Below, piece after piece: positions 18,941-30,700 of a stretch of DNA of 64,000 nucleotides. The stretch is taken from the NCBI GenBank assembly GCA_964473465.1, contig CAYYPE010000007.1, positions 85,816 to 149,815 on the forward strand. The letters run 5' to 3'. A program made the translations under genes and the position numbers. Numbering within the stretch: position 1 is the first letter of the stretch; every line of letters begins with the position of its first letter. This DNA is from CALHRB01 sp964473465 (GTDB lineage Bacteria; Bacteroidota; Ignavibacteria; Kapaibacteriales; UBA2268). The notes under the pieces were generated by a model. The model saw nothing but the letters and a program-made list of their open reading frames with translations. It was not told the DNA's origin and searched no databases.

Positions 18941-21286
18941 TTAATTTCCAATTTCGATTATTCCATTGTTTATTACTGTACCTGTATTGGTAATCTGCAA
19001 TGTTCCTAATACAGGAGTGAACACTGAAGCAGGTCTTACCCAAAGACCGTTCAAACTTGCAACGGGTGTACCATTGTCATCTCCACCTGCTGAAGCTCCT
19101 GCATTAAGGTTGAAAATACCAACATTAGTTCCAACCAATCTGGTTCTGAATATTCTCTCACCAACTCCCATCGTATTATCTTCATTACCGATTAACAATG
19201 TTGCATTTGCAACGTTCATAATTCTTATTGAGTTAGCAGCGGCTCCTGCATCGCCTGGAACAGAACCATCAATTTCATCGTCGGGCCATGGGTCAGTTCC
19301 GAAAGGTCCTGTTGCTATACCAGTATAGACAACGTGGTTAATTTCGGCATTATCAGATGCGACGGGAACTCTACCTTCATCCCATGTTCCGGGGTTTGTC
19401 CATCTTCCATGAGAAACAGAAATAATAGGTGCAGTTGTTGCTGTAATAATCAGATCACTTCCTGAAGCGAATCTGAAATATTTATTTGGATCTGTATTAT
19501 TCTCAACATAACCATCAACAAGGTCAATACCATTCAGTCCGGGACCACCACCTGAATAAGTTAAGTATCTCGGTGAATTATTTGTATTAGCCCTATTATA
19601 AGTTGCACCCTGTCTTGATAATTTTTGCATATCAGCTGAACCAGAATATCCTTCTGCGAATCTGAATAAATCTCTATCGCCGGTGAAGCCAACTTCATCA
19701 GTTGATTCCCACATTACCTGCAAACCGGAAATTTTACCGCCGCCCTGATAAGTAGGAACTATCCTTCTGTTTATATCTGTTGTTGTGCTGAAGTTCTGGG
19801 CTTGGGTGGGAGCTGTTTGCTGTCTGATATCAAGAGTTAAATGTGAACCTGCCCCTGATGGAGCTGTTTCAAACGTGATAACTGTTTCCTCATTATTAAA
19901 TGTATATGCTGTTCCTGCAACGGTACCTTCCCATCTAAATTTACCTCTGACTTCTACACCGCCTGAGTAATTAACATCATTATTAGAACCGTTATGAATC
20001 ATTATTAATGCCTGATCGTTGTTAGTCATATCAGTTTCCTGCGAAACTGTAAGATTGCCGGCAACAACGACACCACCACGCCCAGCAGAGGTACCGGATG
20101 TTTTTGCTCCTGTGCCTATTAATTGGAGATTTCCATAACTGACAAAATCTCCGGGAGAATTAGTATTACCGAGAAGTGTTTGTGCTCCACCATCATACTG
20201 GAAGGTAGATGCAGCATCGAAGGTAAATTGACCTGCAGCTCTTGTGAATGCTCCTGAAACACTCATTGTCTGACCTGATGTCAAAGTTAAACTACCCGAT
20301 GTGTTAGTAAAATCTCCGACAATGTCAATAGTACCTACTCTGCTAAGAGTATTGACCCCGCCACCGGGACCACCTGCATCATTTATGAAATTCCCGTTAA
20401 CCTGAAACACTCCGTCTCCAGCTGCTGGAGCAGGATTGAAAACACCAGCGGTATTATTTGCAAATTTATTACCACCACCATTAAGTGTAAGAGAGCCGGT
20501 TCCCATATTGAATGTTCCGGTATTTGTAACAAGTCCGGTTCCTGTTGAAGTTCCTGCTGCTAATGTTACTGTTCCGGCATTTATTATGTTAACAAAATTA
20601 AAGGCTCCTGAATTTCCATTAAAAGTAGCACCTGAATTATTGTTAATATTAGTTGACTGAGTGAAGGATCCTGTTCCTAAAGTAATAATTCCATCATTGA
20701 TAACATCAGCATCAGATGTAGAAGCACCGCTTCCAAGTTGTAAGTTACCTAAAGAAGTATTAGTCAAAACTCCATTAGCATGAGTGAAAACATTTTGAAC
20801 AACTGTAACCCCATCATTTGTTTTAAGTGAAGCTAACGGTAAATCTAAGTTATTATAGCCACCACCATTTGTACCATTTTCAGGGGCAATAATTTGTGTT
20901 CCGGATGTGCCATCGTAATGAATTGTGCTTGCTCCATATACTCTGTTGCCTCCTGTTGGCAAATAAGTATCAAAAATATAAACATCACCGGTAAAACTTT
21001 TTACTCCGGTGCCAGAAGTAGCTAACTTAGTATAGTAGCGAGGTTGAACGTTTTGACCGGCGTCTTGTCTCCAATCAACAGTACCTTGAATTCTTGAGCC
21101 AATAAGTCCGAGTTCAGCTGTTCCATCAAAAATACCCGAAATGGATTTCATCCTGATAACGCCATTCGCTCCTGCGGTATAAGTACCACCAGTATTATTA
21201 GTAAAATTTTGAGAAAGTGCTAATTCGGAAAATATAAATCCGAATAGTAAAACCACTGCAAATATGCGGGAAAGATTATTTTTCAT
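18941..21286 (-). CDS. NTGG-type Gly/Thr-rich surface repeat protein
   Basis: 781 residues. A signal peptide (about 1-25, ending ALSQ) is followed by NFTNNTGGTYTAGANGVIRMK, homologous to the start of the 689-residue protein. The central 150-370 region is a run of short parallel-beta repeats (VINDGIITLGTGSFTQS, NIINAGTVTLAAG, LVTNTGTFNMGTGSLTL), predicted to form a beta-helix or solenoid. A module with VSHGRWTNPGTWDEGRVP and DNAEINHVVYTG appears near residue 640, a variant of the GNWxxxxSW unit repeated in the giant protein. It ends TVINNGIIEIGN, matching the end of the giant protein. There is no T9SS domain and no catalytic motif. The start is supported by GGGAG at 21293-21297, and a strong terminator follows. 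Base composition is visibly richer in G and C than in its neighbours because of Gly/Ala/Thr codons. Confidence 0.75.
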   Translation of the reverse strand: MKNNLSRIFAVVLLFGFIFSELALSQNFTNNTGGTYTAGANGVIRMKSISGIFDGTAELGLIGSRIQGTVDWRQDAGQNVQPRYYTKLATSGTGVKSFTGDVYIFDTYLPTGGNRVYGASTIHYDGTSGTQIIAPENGTNGGGYNNLDLPLASLKTNDGVTVVQNVFTHANGVLTNTSLGNLQLGSGASTSDADVINDGIITLGTGSFTQSTNINNNSGATFNGNSGAFNFVNIINAGTVTLAAGTSTGTGLVTNTGTFNMGTGSLTLNGGGNKFANNTAGVFNPAPAAGDGVFQVNGNFINDAGGPGGGVNTLSRVGTIDIVGDFTNTSGSLTLTSGQTMSVSGAFTRAAGQFTFDAASTFQYDGGAQTLLGNTNSPGDFVSYGNLQLIGTGAKTSGTSAGRGGVVVAGNLTVSQETDMTNNDQALIMIHNGSNNDVNYSGGVEVRGKFRWEGTVAGTAYTFNNEETVITFETAPSGAGSHLTLDIRQQTAPTQAQNFSTTTDINRRIVPTYQGGGKISGLQVMWESTDEVGFTGDRDLFRFAEGYSGSADMQKLSRQGATYNRANTNNSPRYLTYSGGGPGLNGIDLVDGYVENNTDPNKYFRFASGSDLIITATTAPIISVSHGRWTNPGTWDEGRVPVASDNAEINHVVYTGIATGPFGTDPWPDDEIDGSVPGDAGAAANSIRIMNVANATLLIGNEDNTMGVGERIFRTRLVGTNVGIFNLNAGASAGGDDNGTPVASLNGLWVRPASVFTPVLGTLQITNTGTVINNGIIEIGN

Positions 21287-21700
21287 ATAAAACTCCCAAA
21301 ATAAAAATATAATTAATTGTAATACAAATTTTCTAAATATTGAATCTCAATAAATAATCGACTTAAAATAAAATAAATTTACTCTGTAATTTTTTCTGTT
21401 ATTATTTAAATTTAACAAATTTTTAAATTAGTAACGTCTAATACTTTCACCTTAGTGTTACATCTACTTTTAAAAAGACCTCGAAGAAAAAAAATATAAA
21501 AGTTACCTTTTTTAAATACTACTAATTATTTTTAGAATAAAGACTTACAGAGTTTTCCACATTTATTGACAAATAAATAAAATAAATGTGGACAAATTTA
21601 TATAAATTTTTTTATTAAACAAAACTTTTTTTATATTTTCACTTAAAATTCAGTACTTCTACGGATATTTTATGATTCTTTTTAAAACTAATATGGTATT
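21287..21700. other. 414-base gap between the two repeat-protein genes
   Basis: Very AT-rich and non-coding on both strands. It carries one strong inverted repeat (21557-21591) and otherwise only A/T tracts. It must contain the promoter of the 781-residue gene and the end of the giant transcript; no clear U-run terminator or promoter boxes were identified. Confidence 0.6.
21557..21591. repeat. 11-bp perfect inverted repeat (hairpin or operator)
   Basis: CCACATTTATT and AATAAATGTGG are perfect inverted copies separated by 13 bases. The repeat lies 110 bases past the giant gene's stop and about 270 bases before the next start. On the minus strand it is followed by AAAACTC, not by U residues, so it is not a standard terminator. 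Confidence 0.6.
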
Positions 21701-24700
21701 TTACTGACCTATTTCAATAACTCCATCATTATTTATTGAAGCACTATTTATTATACTACCTCTGACTTCCAATGCATCAACTCCGATATTGTTTTGTAAT
21801 ATTGCTCCATTTGAATTAATTAGATTTCCTCTAATTAATAAGGGACTTACAACAAATTTTGTGCCTGGATTATTTAAAATTACATTTCCTAAGCCAGATA
21901 CTAAATTGACTGGCAGACTGCTTATAGTTTGATTTTCTCCTAATAATCCGTAAAACTCAATTGTGCTGTTAGGATCAACATTATAAGAAGAGTAGTTATT
22001 AATAGCAGTTTGCAAATTATTTGTCCCTCCAACTCGAAGCGAAGCATTAGAACTAATAGTAAATGTTCCAACACCAGAGTTATTGTTTGCCGTAAAATTA
22101 AGTAAGTCAAGTCTTCCAGTATTGATACTTAAATCATTTGAGATATTTAATGAATTAATTAGTGTAACTGTATTATCTCCAATAGGTCCTGTATTTTGAA
22201 TAGATAAATTTCTTATATTAACAGGTAATCCATTACCCACAGTCTGATCAGAATTTCCATTGTATATAAAACTTGCAAGACCAGAGACAGTATAATTTCT
22301 TGATGCTGTCTGAATATTTCCAGAAGGACCGGATATTGTAATTCCTTCAGGTGAACCAATTGCTAATGTCGAATAGTTGTCAAGAGTAAAATTCTCACCA
22401 TAAATAATATTCGGTCCGCAATTCAAAGTTCCCGTTGTATCTTGTGTTCTACCTACAGCTATACCTGCAATTGTAACTGATGGAATATCTAAAGTTATTA
22501 TATGATTACCAATTCCCAGACTACCTCCACCAATATTTACCGAATCAAGAGTTTCCTGAGGATAATCACCAAACACAGGACCAGAGTGTGTTCTTGAAGC
22601 AGTCCAACTGTTAATATCTGTCCAATTACCTGACTGACGGCTGAAAAATAGTCTCCTGAATGCTTCAATATTTGCAATAGTCCAATCTCCCCGATAATTA
22701 GTATCCTGAAAACTTGCAAATGTTTCAAAATAATTAGAGGCAATATTAACATTTCCATAAATCGGTCTCCATGAGCCCGGACTGCCCTCTCTTGTAGGTC
22801 TCCATCTGCCAATGGAAGTAATCAGATTTTCATCTCCCGCAATATCATTATCATTATAATCAAATCTTAATTGTCCTTTTATTGTTGTTGTAACACTATC
22901 AACAACCCAGTATCTCTTTATGTAGCTATTTGTTCTGTCTGTTGGTAAATAAAGATGACCTTCGGAAGTTACAGGATCGGTTGAACTTCCACGTGATGCT
23001 CTCATACCAATATACCCATCTACCCCTGAAGACTCAGTTATCAACCTTCCCGGCGTATAGTTATTGTTACCACTGTCATAAGAACCTACCGGGAAAACGT
23101 AAGTTTGATTATTTGTTACATTTCTTATTAATAACCCGCTATTATTAGATGTTCTGATATATCTCAGGATACCTGTTCCCTGATAGTTTTGAATCGAAGC
23201 AGGATTTGAATTTTCAATCCTCAAATTGCTATTTGTGCCTAAAGCAATTATTTGATTATTAGGATTTGCTCCCTCGAGAAAATTGAGCGTTCCTTTTACG
23301 GAAGCATTCATATTCAATTCAACTAAGCCACTTGGATTGGCTCTGTTCATAATCAAATCGGAAAATAATAATGTTCCGGAACCTGATATTACCTGATTCG
23401 AAGCAACGGCACCCTCAAATTTAAATATTGAAGTTGTATTGTCTCCTGCGGGATCAATTGTGAAATTCATAGTGCCATTTACTGTTAAATTGCCTGATAA
23501 TCTAAAATCAACCGTGCTGTTCAAGGGTCTTAACTGTCCAGCAAGAACATTGATATTGCCCGATATCGTAAGAATTCCTGAGTTCGTTGAAACAATTCTT
23601 GTGTCATTGTCTGTAATGATGGTAAGATTTCCAATATTTGATGGAAAAGCAGCCCCGAATGACTGATTTAATGCTCCAGAAAATACATAATTTGCATTAG
23701 GTTCAAAAGTTCTGGTCAAATCATCAAATCTCAAAAGACCTGCCAATCCGGGTTCTATACCAAGATTAGTTCTATTAGTCAGTGTTCCGTCGTCTCTTAA
23801 AGCAAAAACAGAGCTTCCAATTGAACTTTTTGATAAATAACTTCCCTGATTAACTATTAAATTACCGCTTGTAAGAATTTCTAATAAAGCTAATTCAGGA
23901 ACAATAGAAGACCCAAGCATTATTGAATTGCTATTTCCAATTATTACACTATCCCGAACCTCAGTCTCATCAATACCATAATTCCAGTCCGGGTTTGGAA
24001 ATTCCCCTGCGGGAACCGGTGGTCCGCCAAGCCCGGTGAAAGACCAAGAGTTATTATCATTCCAGTTACCTGTCTGTCTTGAATAAAAAATTCGTTGCGA
24101 TTTATTTCCAATATAGAACTCACCGATACCAATCCATTTGTTTTCAGCAGGAGCAAGCTCAACACTTGCCAGACCCAGATTCCAGGTCAGGTTACGTCTG
24201 TCTTTGTAAACCGGAGTTTCAGCAGGGATTGATTTTCTACGTATTACTGCAGTAGAAATATCAAGAGGAGCTAATTCAGCAACTGGAAATTGTAGGTTTA
24301 CGTTTGCTAATCTCCCTCCCATTGCAAAGTTATCATAGCCAATTAAAGACCAATACCTCGGAATTGCATGGGCTTGATCCATTCTGTTCCCGCTAAAAGG
24401 TTCATTTGGCAAAGGTTTAACATTTTCGGCTTCTATAGAGCCTGCTTGTCCGCCAGTTCCAGTTAAGGACAGAATAACAGGTGTATAATCATTTTCATTT
24501 CCTACTTCAAAAGTGTATGTTCCAGAGCCTGTCGAAATTGGTTTTCTAAGCTTTCCGTCAACATAACCATTGCCTTCTCTTTCAACAAAACCCGTGCTGG
24601 TTAAGATCACTCTTCTGTTATTTGTTCTGACGTCAATTGGTGCAGCATTTCCACTCGAAAACCTTAAACGATTTTTTATGAATATATCAACATTCGAAGA

Positions 24701-27700
24701 GCCATCTACAATAACCTTGCCGCTTGGTTTACTTACATAAAAATTATGGAAGAGTGTCCCCCATGAATTATTCAAAGTGATATATTGATCTAAAGATGAA
24801 TTAATTAATTCAAATGTGCTAAGGCTCGGAATATAATTTGAATTTGCATTAATTATCAGGTTTCTGTTTAACTGAACAATCCTACTACCAGCATCGAGGA
24901 AGCCACTCTGGATATAAATATTACTATCACAAGTAATATTGCTGGTGAGAAGAACTCTTCGGCTGGCAGAGTCCGGAGCAGTATTATTAATTGTTAGAGA
25001 TAAAACCCTGTTCGAGGGACCAATTGGCACTCCGTCGCCTGTGTTTTGAGTCTGATTAGAGCTATTAAATATATAATTAGAACGGCCATAATATCTTTGA
25101 TTAGTTCTGATTGAACCACTATTAAGGCTTGCTCTTAGACCGAATTGATGTGCTGTTGAGATTATACAACTGTCATTCAGAGAGAAAGTCTCGCCTGTTA
25201 TAAAGTTTATACCGGCGTTCAGATGACCGGGTCCTGAACCAACATTTTCGATTGTAACAGATTTAACATTTGCATCTGTATTCAGAATTACAGTTTTTCC
25301 ATCACCAATATAAACCTGATGATTGATGGCATTGGGATATAATACCGTTTCAGGGGGTCCCCCATATCCCACAGTTGACCATGTTGATGGAGAAGTCCAG
25401 TTTCCATTAGCTACAGAATAAAAATCTACAGAGGTTCGTTCACCAATGATAAAATCATTTGATGTATTATCAAACAATGAATGATTTATTGATTGAGTGC
25501 TGTTTGTCGTTCTTGTGCCAGTTGTAGTTTGATTCCAGGCACCGCCATTTCTTGAAACAAAATGCTCGAAATTAGTCCAGCTTGCTCCAGATGGAACATC
25601 TCCGGACGGAACATTCAGAGGCAAAAATGTCGTGGTTAAACTATATGTCCTTGAAGCTCCAAGAGCAAAATTGGAACCTGAAGGCCTGCTTATTCTCCAC
25701 CTTCTTGTTATATATTTTGAAAGATTAATCGGAGGATCGGTCGGTGCAGGACTAACATTATTGAATACAATCATATCAAGCGGACCATCTGTCCCTCCAG
25801 TGCCACTCAAACTCAAAACAGCCGGAGTATAAGCCGTATCTGTTCCAATGATAAATTCAACTGATTGAGTGCCAGTGGGAACTTCCCTTCTTAAAGTTCC
25901 ATCAATATGTCCATTTCCAATTCTTTGAACCTGAGCTAAATCTCCAGTCGTCTGAAAATCTGTAAAAACATATCTATTATGAGTTCTTGAGTCAATAACA
26001 GCATTATTTCCTGAAGCAAATTTTAAAGTATTTCTAACTATCAAATTTGAATTCGTAAAAACACCAGCACTATCAAGAATTATTTTGCCTGATGGTTTAC
26101 TGACTTCGATGTCGAAGAAAGCCTGATTATTGTAACTCGGTCCGGTATGTGTTGCAATAGCTTTCATATTTGCATATATCTGGTCTCCGGTTCCATTAAA
26201 TGTAACTTTTCTTGCACCTACATTATCATTCCAGCCAACACCATCGGTTGTGAAATTTCCTCGATTGATAAAATTACCACCTAAAGTAAAACTGTTACAA
26301 TGCAAATCCAAACAGCCATCTGCATCGATAACAACATTATTCAAAATTGTTAAATCACCATCCCAAAATAATGCAGACCTAAAATCATTGTTAATGTCTT
26401 TTGTATATTTCACGTAAAGATTCCAGAGAGGAGCTGTTGGGCTTCCAAGAGCAATGTTTGCTCCACTACCTATATTTATACCGGTTTCTCCAATTTGCAA
26501 TGTGCCACCGGTGACGTTAAATGTTGAGGCACCTACTTTATAGTCAACATCATCCGAATTTCTTGTTATAACGATTGTACCGCCACTCCAGTTAAATATC
26601 GAAGATGAATTAGATAAGTCAAAGCCATAATATCCATAACTATTTGATGTTCCAACAGTTAAAACCCTTAGCGTTCCCCCACTAATATTAAAATCGCAAT
26701 ATGACTGATTGAGAGTCCTCGAAAAACAGGAAGCAACCCTCATTTCACCGCCTGTCATGGTAAATTTTGTATTAGAGGCATAAAGGAAATGCTCTGCAGG
26801 ATTACTGCTATTTCCGACATAAAGAATACCACCTTCTATAAATACAGAAGTATTTGAATTTGTATTTGTTCTTTCGTTAAATCTTATACCTCCACTAACC
26901 AAATGAACACCCGTATTTGTTCCAAAAGTATAAGCTCCGGAACCATCAGCGCATAGTATTGCAGTATCAGAGTTATTATGCCTGTATACACCTGAGCCAA
27001 GAACAAATCTTCTATCCGCAGTATTTGCTATGTTCAAAGCTCTTGAAAAGGTTGTTGAAAGGTTAATCAAAGTATCACTCAAGCCATTAGTTTTGCTTAA
27101 TCTGACATTGGACAATCTCCATCCGTTCGCACCTGTTCCGCCGCTAACAACTGAATTCCCACTACCTGAAAAAACTAAAAATGTAAATCTATTATTAGCT
27201 GGTCTAAAATCTATAGCATTAGCTGTAGTGTTATTATTAGTGAAATCACCATAAACATTCATAGTATCAGTAGTAGAATTAGTATTTATTTCACTAATCG
27301 TTCCATTGCTTTCAACTATGATATTACGCAAAATTGTTAAACTCTTGTATGGTACAGCTCTATCAAATTGAAGTGAGCCAGCTAATGTACCTCCAATTCT
27401 CAATGAATCAATACGAACTCCACCAGCTTGATTAAATCTTATATTATCTGAGTCTGCAATAAGAACTGTATCCCTTTCAAAAATCTGACCGGGCCAATAT
27501 ACAGCGGCAGATCCTGAATGAGAAATATTTGACCATGAGGAGGGATTGTTCCAATTAACATTTGTTTGACGACTGTAAAATATTCTTCCAGTGAAAAATG
27601 AATTTGGTTCACCGGCAGTCCAATCTCCGTTTAATCCAGTTTCTCCCTGAACAGTGATTGGAGAAGTTGTTGCATTTCTTGATGTACCAAGGTTGACTTC

Positions 27701-30700
27701 CCAAGCTGAATTATATCTTGCTGGTATATATCTTGTTTGGTTACCGTTAACATCTGCTGGTTGATATACAAATGAGAGATTGGTATTTGCTGGGTTTATA
27801 TTTGTTATTCCCTGAGTAGTTAATCGCCAGTATTTTCCTAATAAATTGTCATTGCCTGAGACTCTATTGGGATGCAATCCTGACAAAATTTTGATATTGG
27901 TTGAGGCACTGCTAAAATCTCCACCGATGTTAACTACAGCTTCATTGTAAAGAGTTCCTATGCCAATTGGAAATGTGAAATTCCTTGTTACTCCTGTTCC
28001 GTTTGTATATTCCTTGATAATGCTACCAGAACTGGATGAACCGTCAGATTGGATCATCTTTGTTGAGGAAAATGGTCCTCCACTTATACTGGAACTTGGT
28101 CCTAATCTTAAATCGTTATCATTAATTTTTAATAGTGAATTACTCGCAATATTAAGTGTTCCGTTTACAGTAATATTTGTATCGAGAGAAAGATGATTAT
28201 TTGACTTATTTATAGTTAAACTATTAAATTGGGTTGAAGAATTACCCGAAATTGACTGATTCTTATCCTTCTCAAAAGATACAGTTCCAGTTCCAGCAAC
28301 AAATGCATCAGAAGATGAATTATTTATCCAATTGCTATCAAGATAAATATTGAAATTATTACAGTTCAACTTTCCTGAGGATAAGAGTAAATTATTTCTA
28401 ACTCTTATATTCTTACTTAAAGTAACAACATTATTTGGATTAGAACCAGTATTATTAATTTCAAGATATCCGAGTGTATCGGGGATTCCGTTGCCAGTGT
28501 TTTGATTATTATTTCCAGTATAAACAAAGAATCCATTGAAATGGTTATTAAAATTATAATTTCTTACGGCTGTTCTAACGTTACCAGTAGCCCCTGATGT
28601 AGTTATACCATCAACTGAAGTAATTTTTAATTTGCCACCGCTTTTCAATGTAAACTGATTTATAGCATTTCCAAGCAGGTTATATCCATTGAAATCTAAT
28701 GTTCCTTGACCATTAATATCTTCTACCGTAACACTTGCAATAGTTCTATCCTGATCTAACGCAATTGTATTTCCATTACCAATGAAAACTACATCAGCTG
28801 ATGTCGAAGGATAATCATCTGCGGGAGCACCTCCATATCCTTCGTATGACCAGTTACTCATACTGTTCCAGACGCCTGTTAGCCGAGTATAAAATATTCT
28901 TGTAACGGCAAAAGGCTCTCCAACTACAAAATCTACTCCAAAAGTTGTTATATTTGTTGCCTGTGTTGTTGTGCTTGTTCTTGCTCCGGTGGTAGTTGTG
29001 TTCCAAACACCATCCCACCTTCTAATTACAAAATTAAGCGGGTCTGATCCACCCCTCAAATCATCGGGATTAAGAAATTGAAGCGTCAGATCATAACTTC
29101 TTGCCCCAAAATTAAAAGGAGAGCTAAGGGGTCGGAAAAGCTTCCAGTAGCGTTGAACATTCTTCGCTGTGTCAAGTGTTAATGGGATATCATTAATATT
29201 CGGATGGTTAGTGCCATAAACAATCATGCTAACATGTCCTGCTATTCCCCCAGTTCCGTTAAAATCTAAAATTGCACGGTTATATGCATCGGAAGTACCA
29301 ACATCAAATGTTATTGCTGATGGATTTCCAGATGGTATATAACGCCTCATCTCACCATCAACATGACCTGAAGACCTTGTAACATTAGCACCATTTCCAA
29401 TAGATACAAAACGGTTGTTTGTTCTGGCATCTATTATTCCGTTCGTAAAAGTTAATTGATTAGTTACAAAAAGGCTATCTTCGAGCAAAACTTTTCCACT
29501 TGATTTATTTATGACCAAATTATAAAATGTTTCTCCTCCTGTCCTTATCATTCTTTGAATTCCATTTCCATTGAATGTTACCGTTCTGTTGCCGGGCGTG
29601 AAAATCCCATTATTTCTCCAGTTTCCACCTAATGTTACATCTCTGTTATTTGTTGAAACATTAAAATTACCTTGCTGTATATAAATACTATCATTAACAG
29701 TAACATTATTAGTAAGATTAACAGTAGTAGGATTATTAAGAATCAATGTATTAATAGTTGGAGGAAGACCACTTCCGGTTGATTGAGTTGCTGCACCATA
29801 ATAGATGAAATTACCATTATTATGTGTTCCTTCATTATAATTTCTGACTGAAGTTTGAATATTGCCTGTTGCACCGGAAGATGTTATACCATCATTACTT
29901 GCAATAGCAAGTATTCCTCCGTTTCTTAAGGCAAAATTACCACCTCCGGATATAATATTAGTTCCTAAATTTAATCTACCTGCTAAACTGCTTTGACCAG
30001 CAGTTTCGACAATAACTGAATCACCTGCAGATGTTGTATAATTAACATTTAGGGTAATGGTTTTGCCATCACCAATGTAAATTATTGATGGACTTGTCGG
30101 ACTAATTGCTGAGGGCTCGCCGCCATATCTTGCAGTTGACCATGAGGATGCTGAATTCCAATTTCCATCTGCTATACTGTAGAAAGACAAAACAGTAGGC
30201 GGACCAACAACCAACCAGAATGTACCACTTAGACTTGAATAACCTAATGATTGTGTCGTTGTTGTTGTTCTGTTGCCAGTTGTTGGCTTTGACCAGACCG
30301 AGCCATTCCATAATCTTGTTTCAAACAGTAATGGATTGGCACCACCCCTGAGATCAGCAGGATTAAGAAAAGTAACTATAACATCAGCAGTTCTTGAACC
30401 TAAGGCAAATGTGCTGCTTCCCGGAATAGTTAAAGCCCATCTTTCCTGAACATATTGAGCGGAGTTAAGACCAGTTGGTGTATTTTGGTAACTTGAATCC
30501 TGGGCTTGCAAAAGTCCAGCACTGCCACCACTGCCATTTAATGTTAAAAACAGAGGTCTATAGCTACTTCCCCTTCCTATTGGGAAAAATGCAGATGAAA
30601 CAGAACCAGATTGTAAATAAAGCCTTAAATTTCCATCTATATGCCCGAGGTTTTGCCTTGTGGCAGTACCAAGAAGGGTTACAAATTGATTAGACCGATT

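Noticed and set aside
18966..19328. 120-codon open frame on the plus strand opposite the 781-residue protein
   Set aside because: It mirrors Gly/Thr-rich codons of the real gene, has no signal or domain, and its composition is that of a shadow frame.
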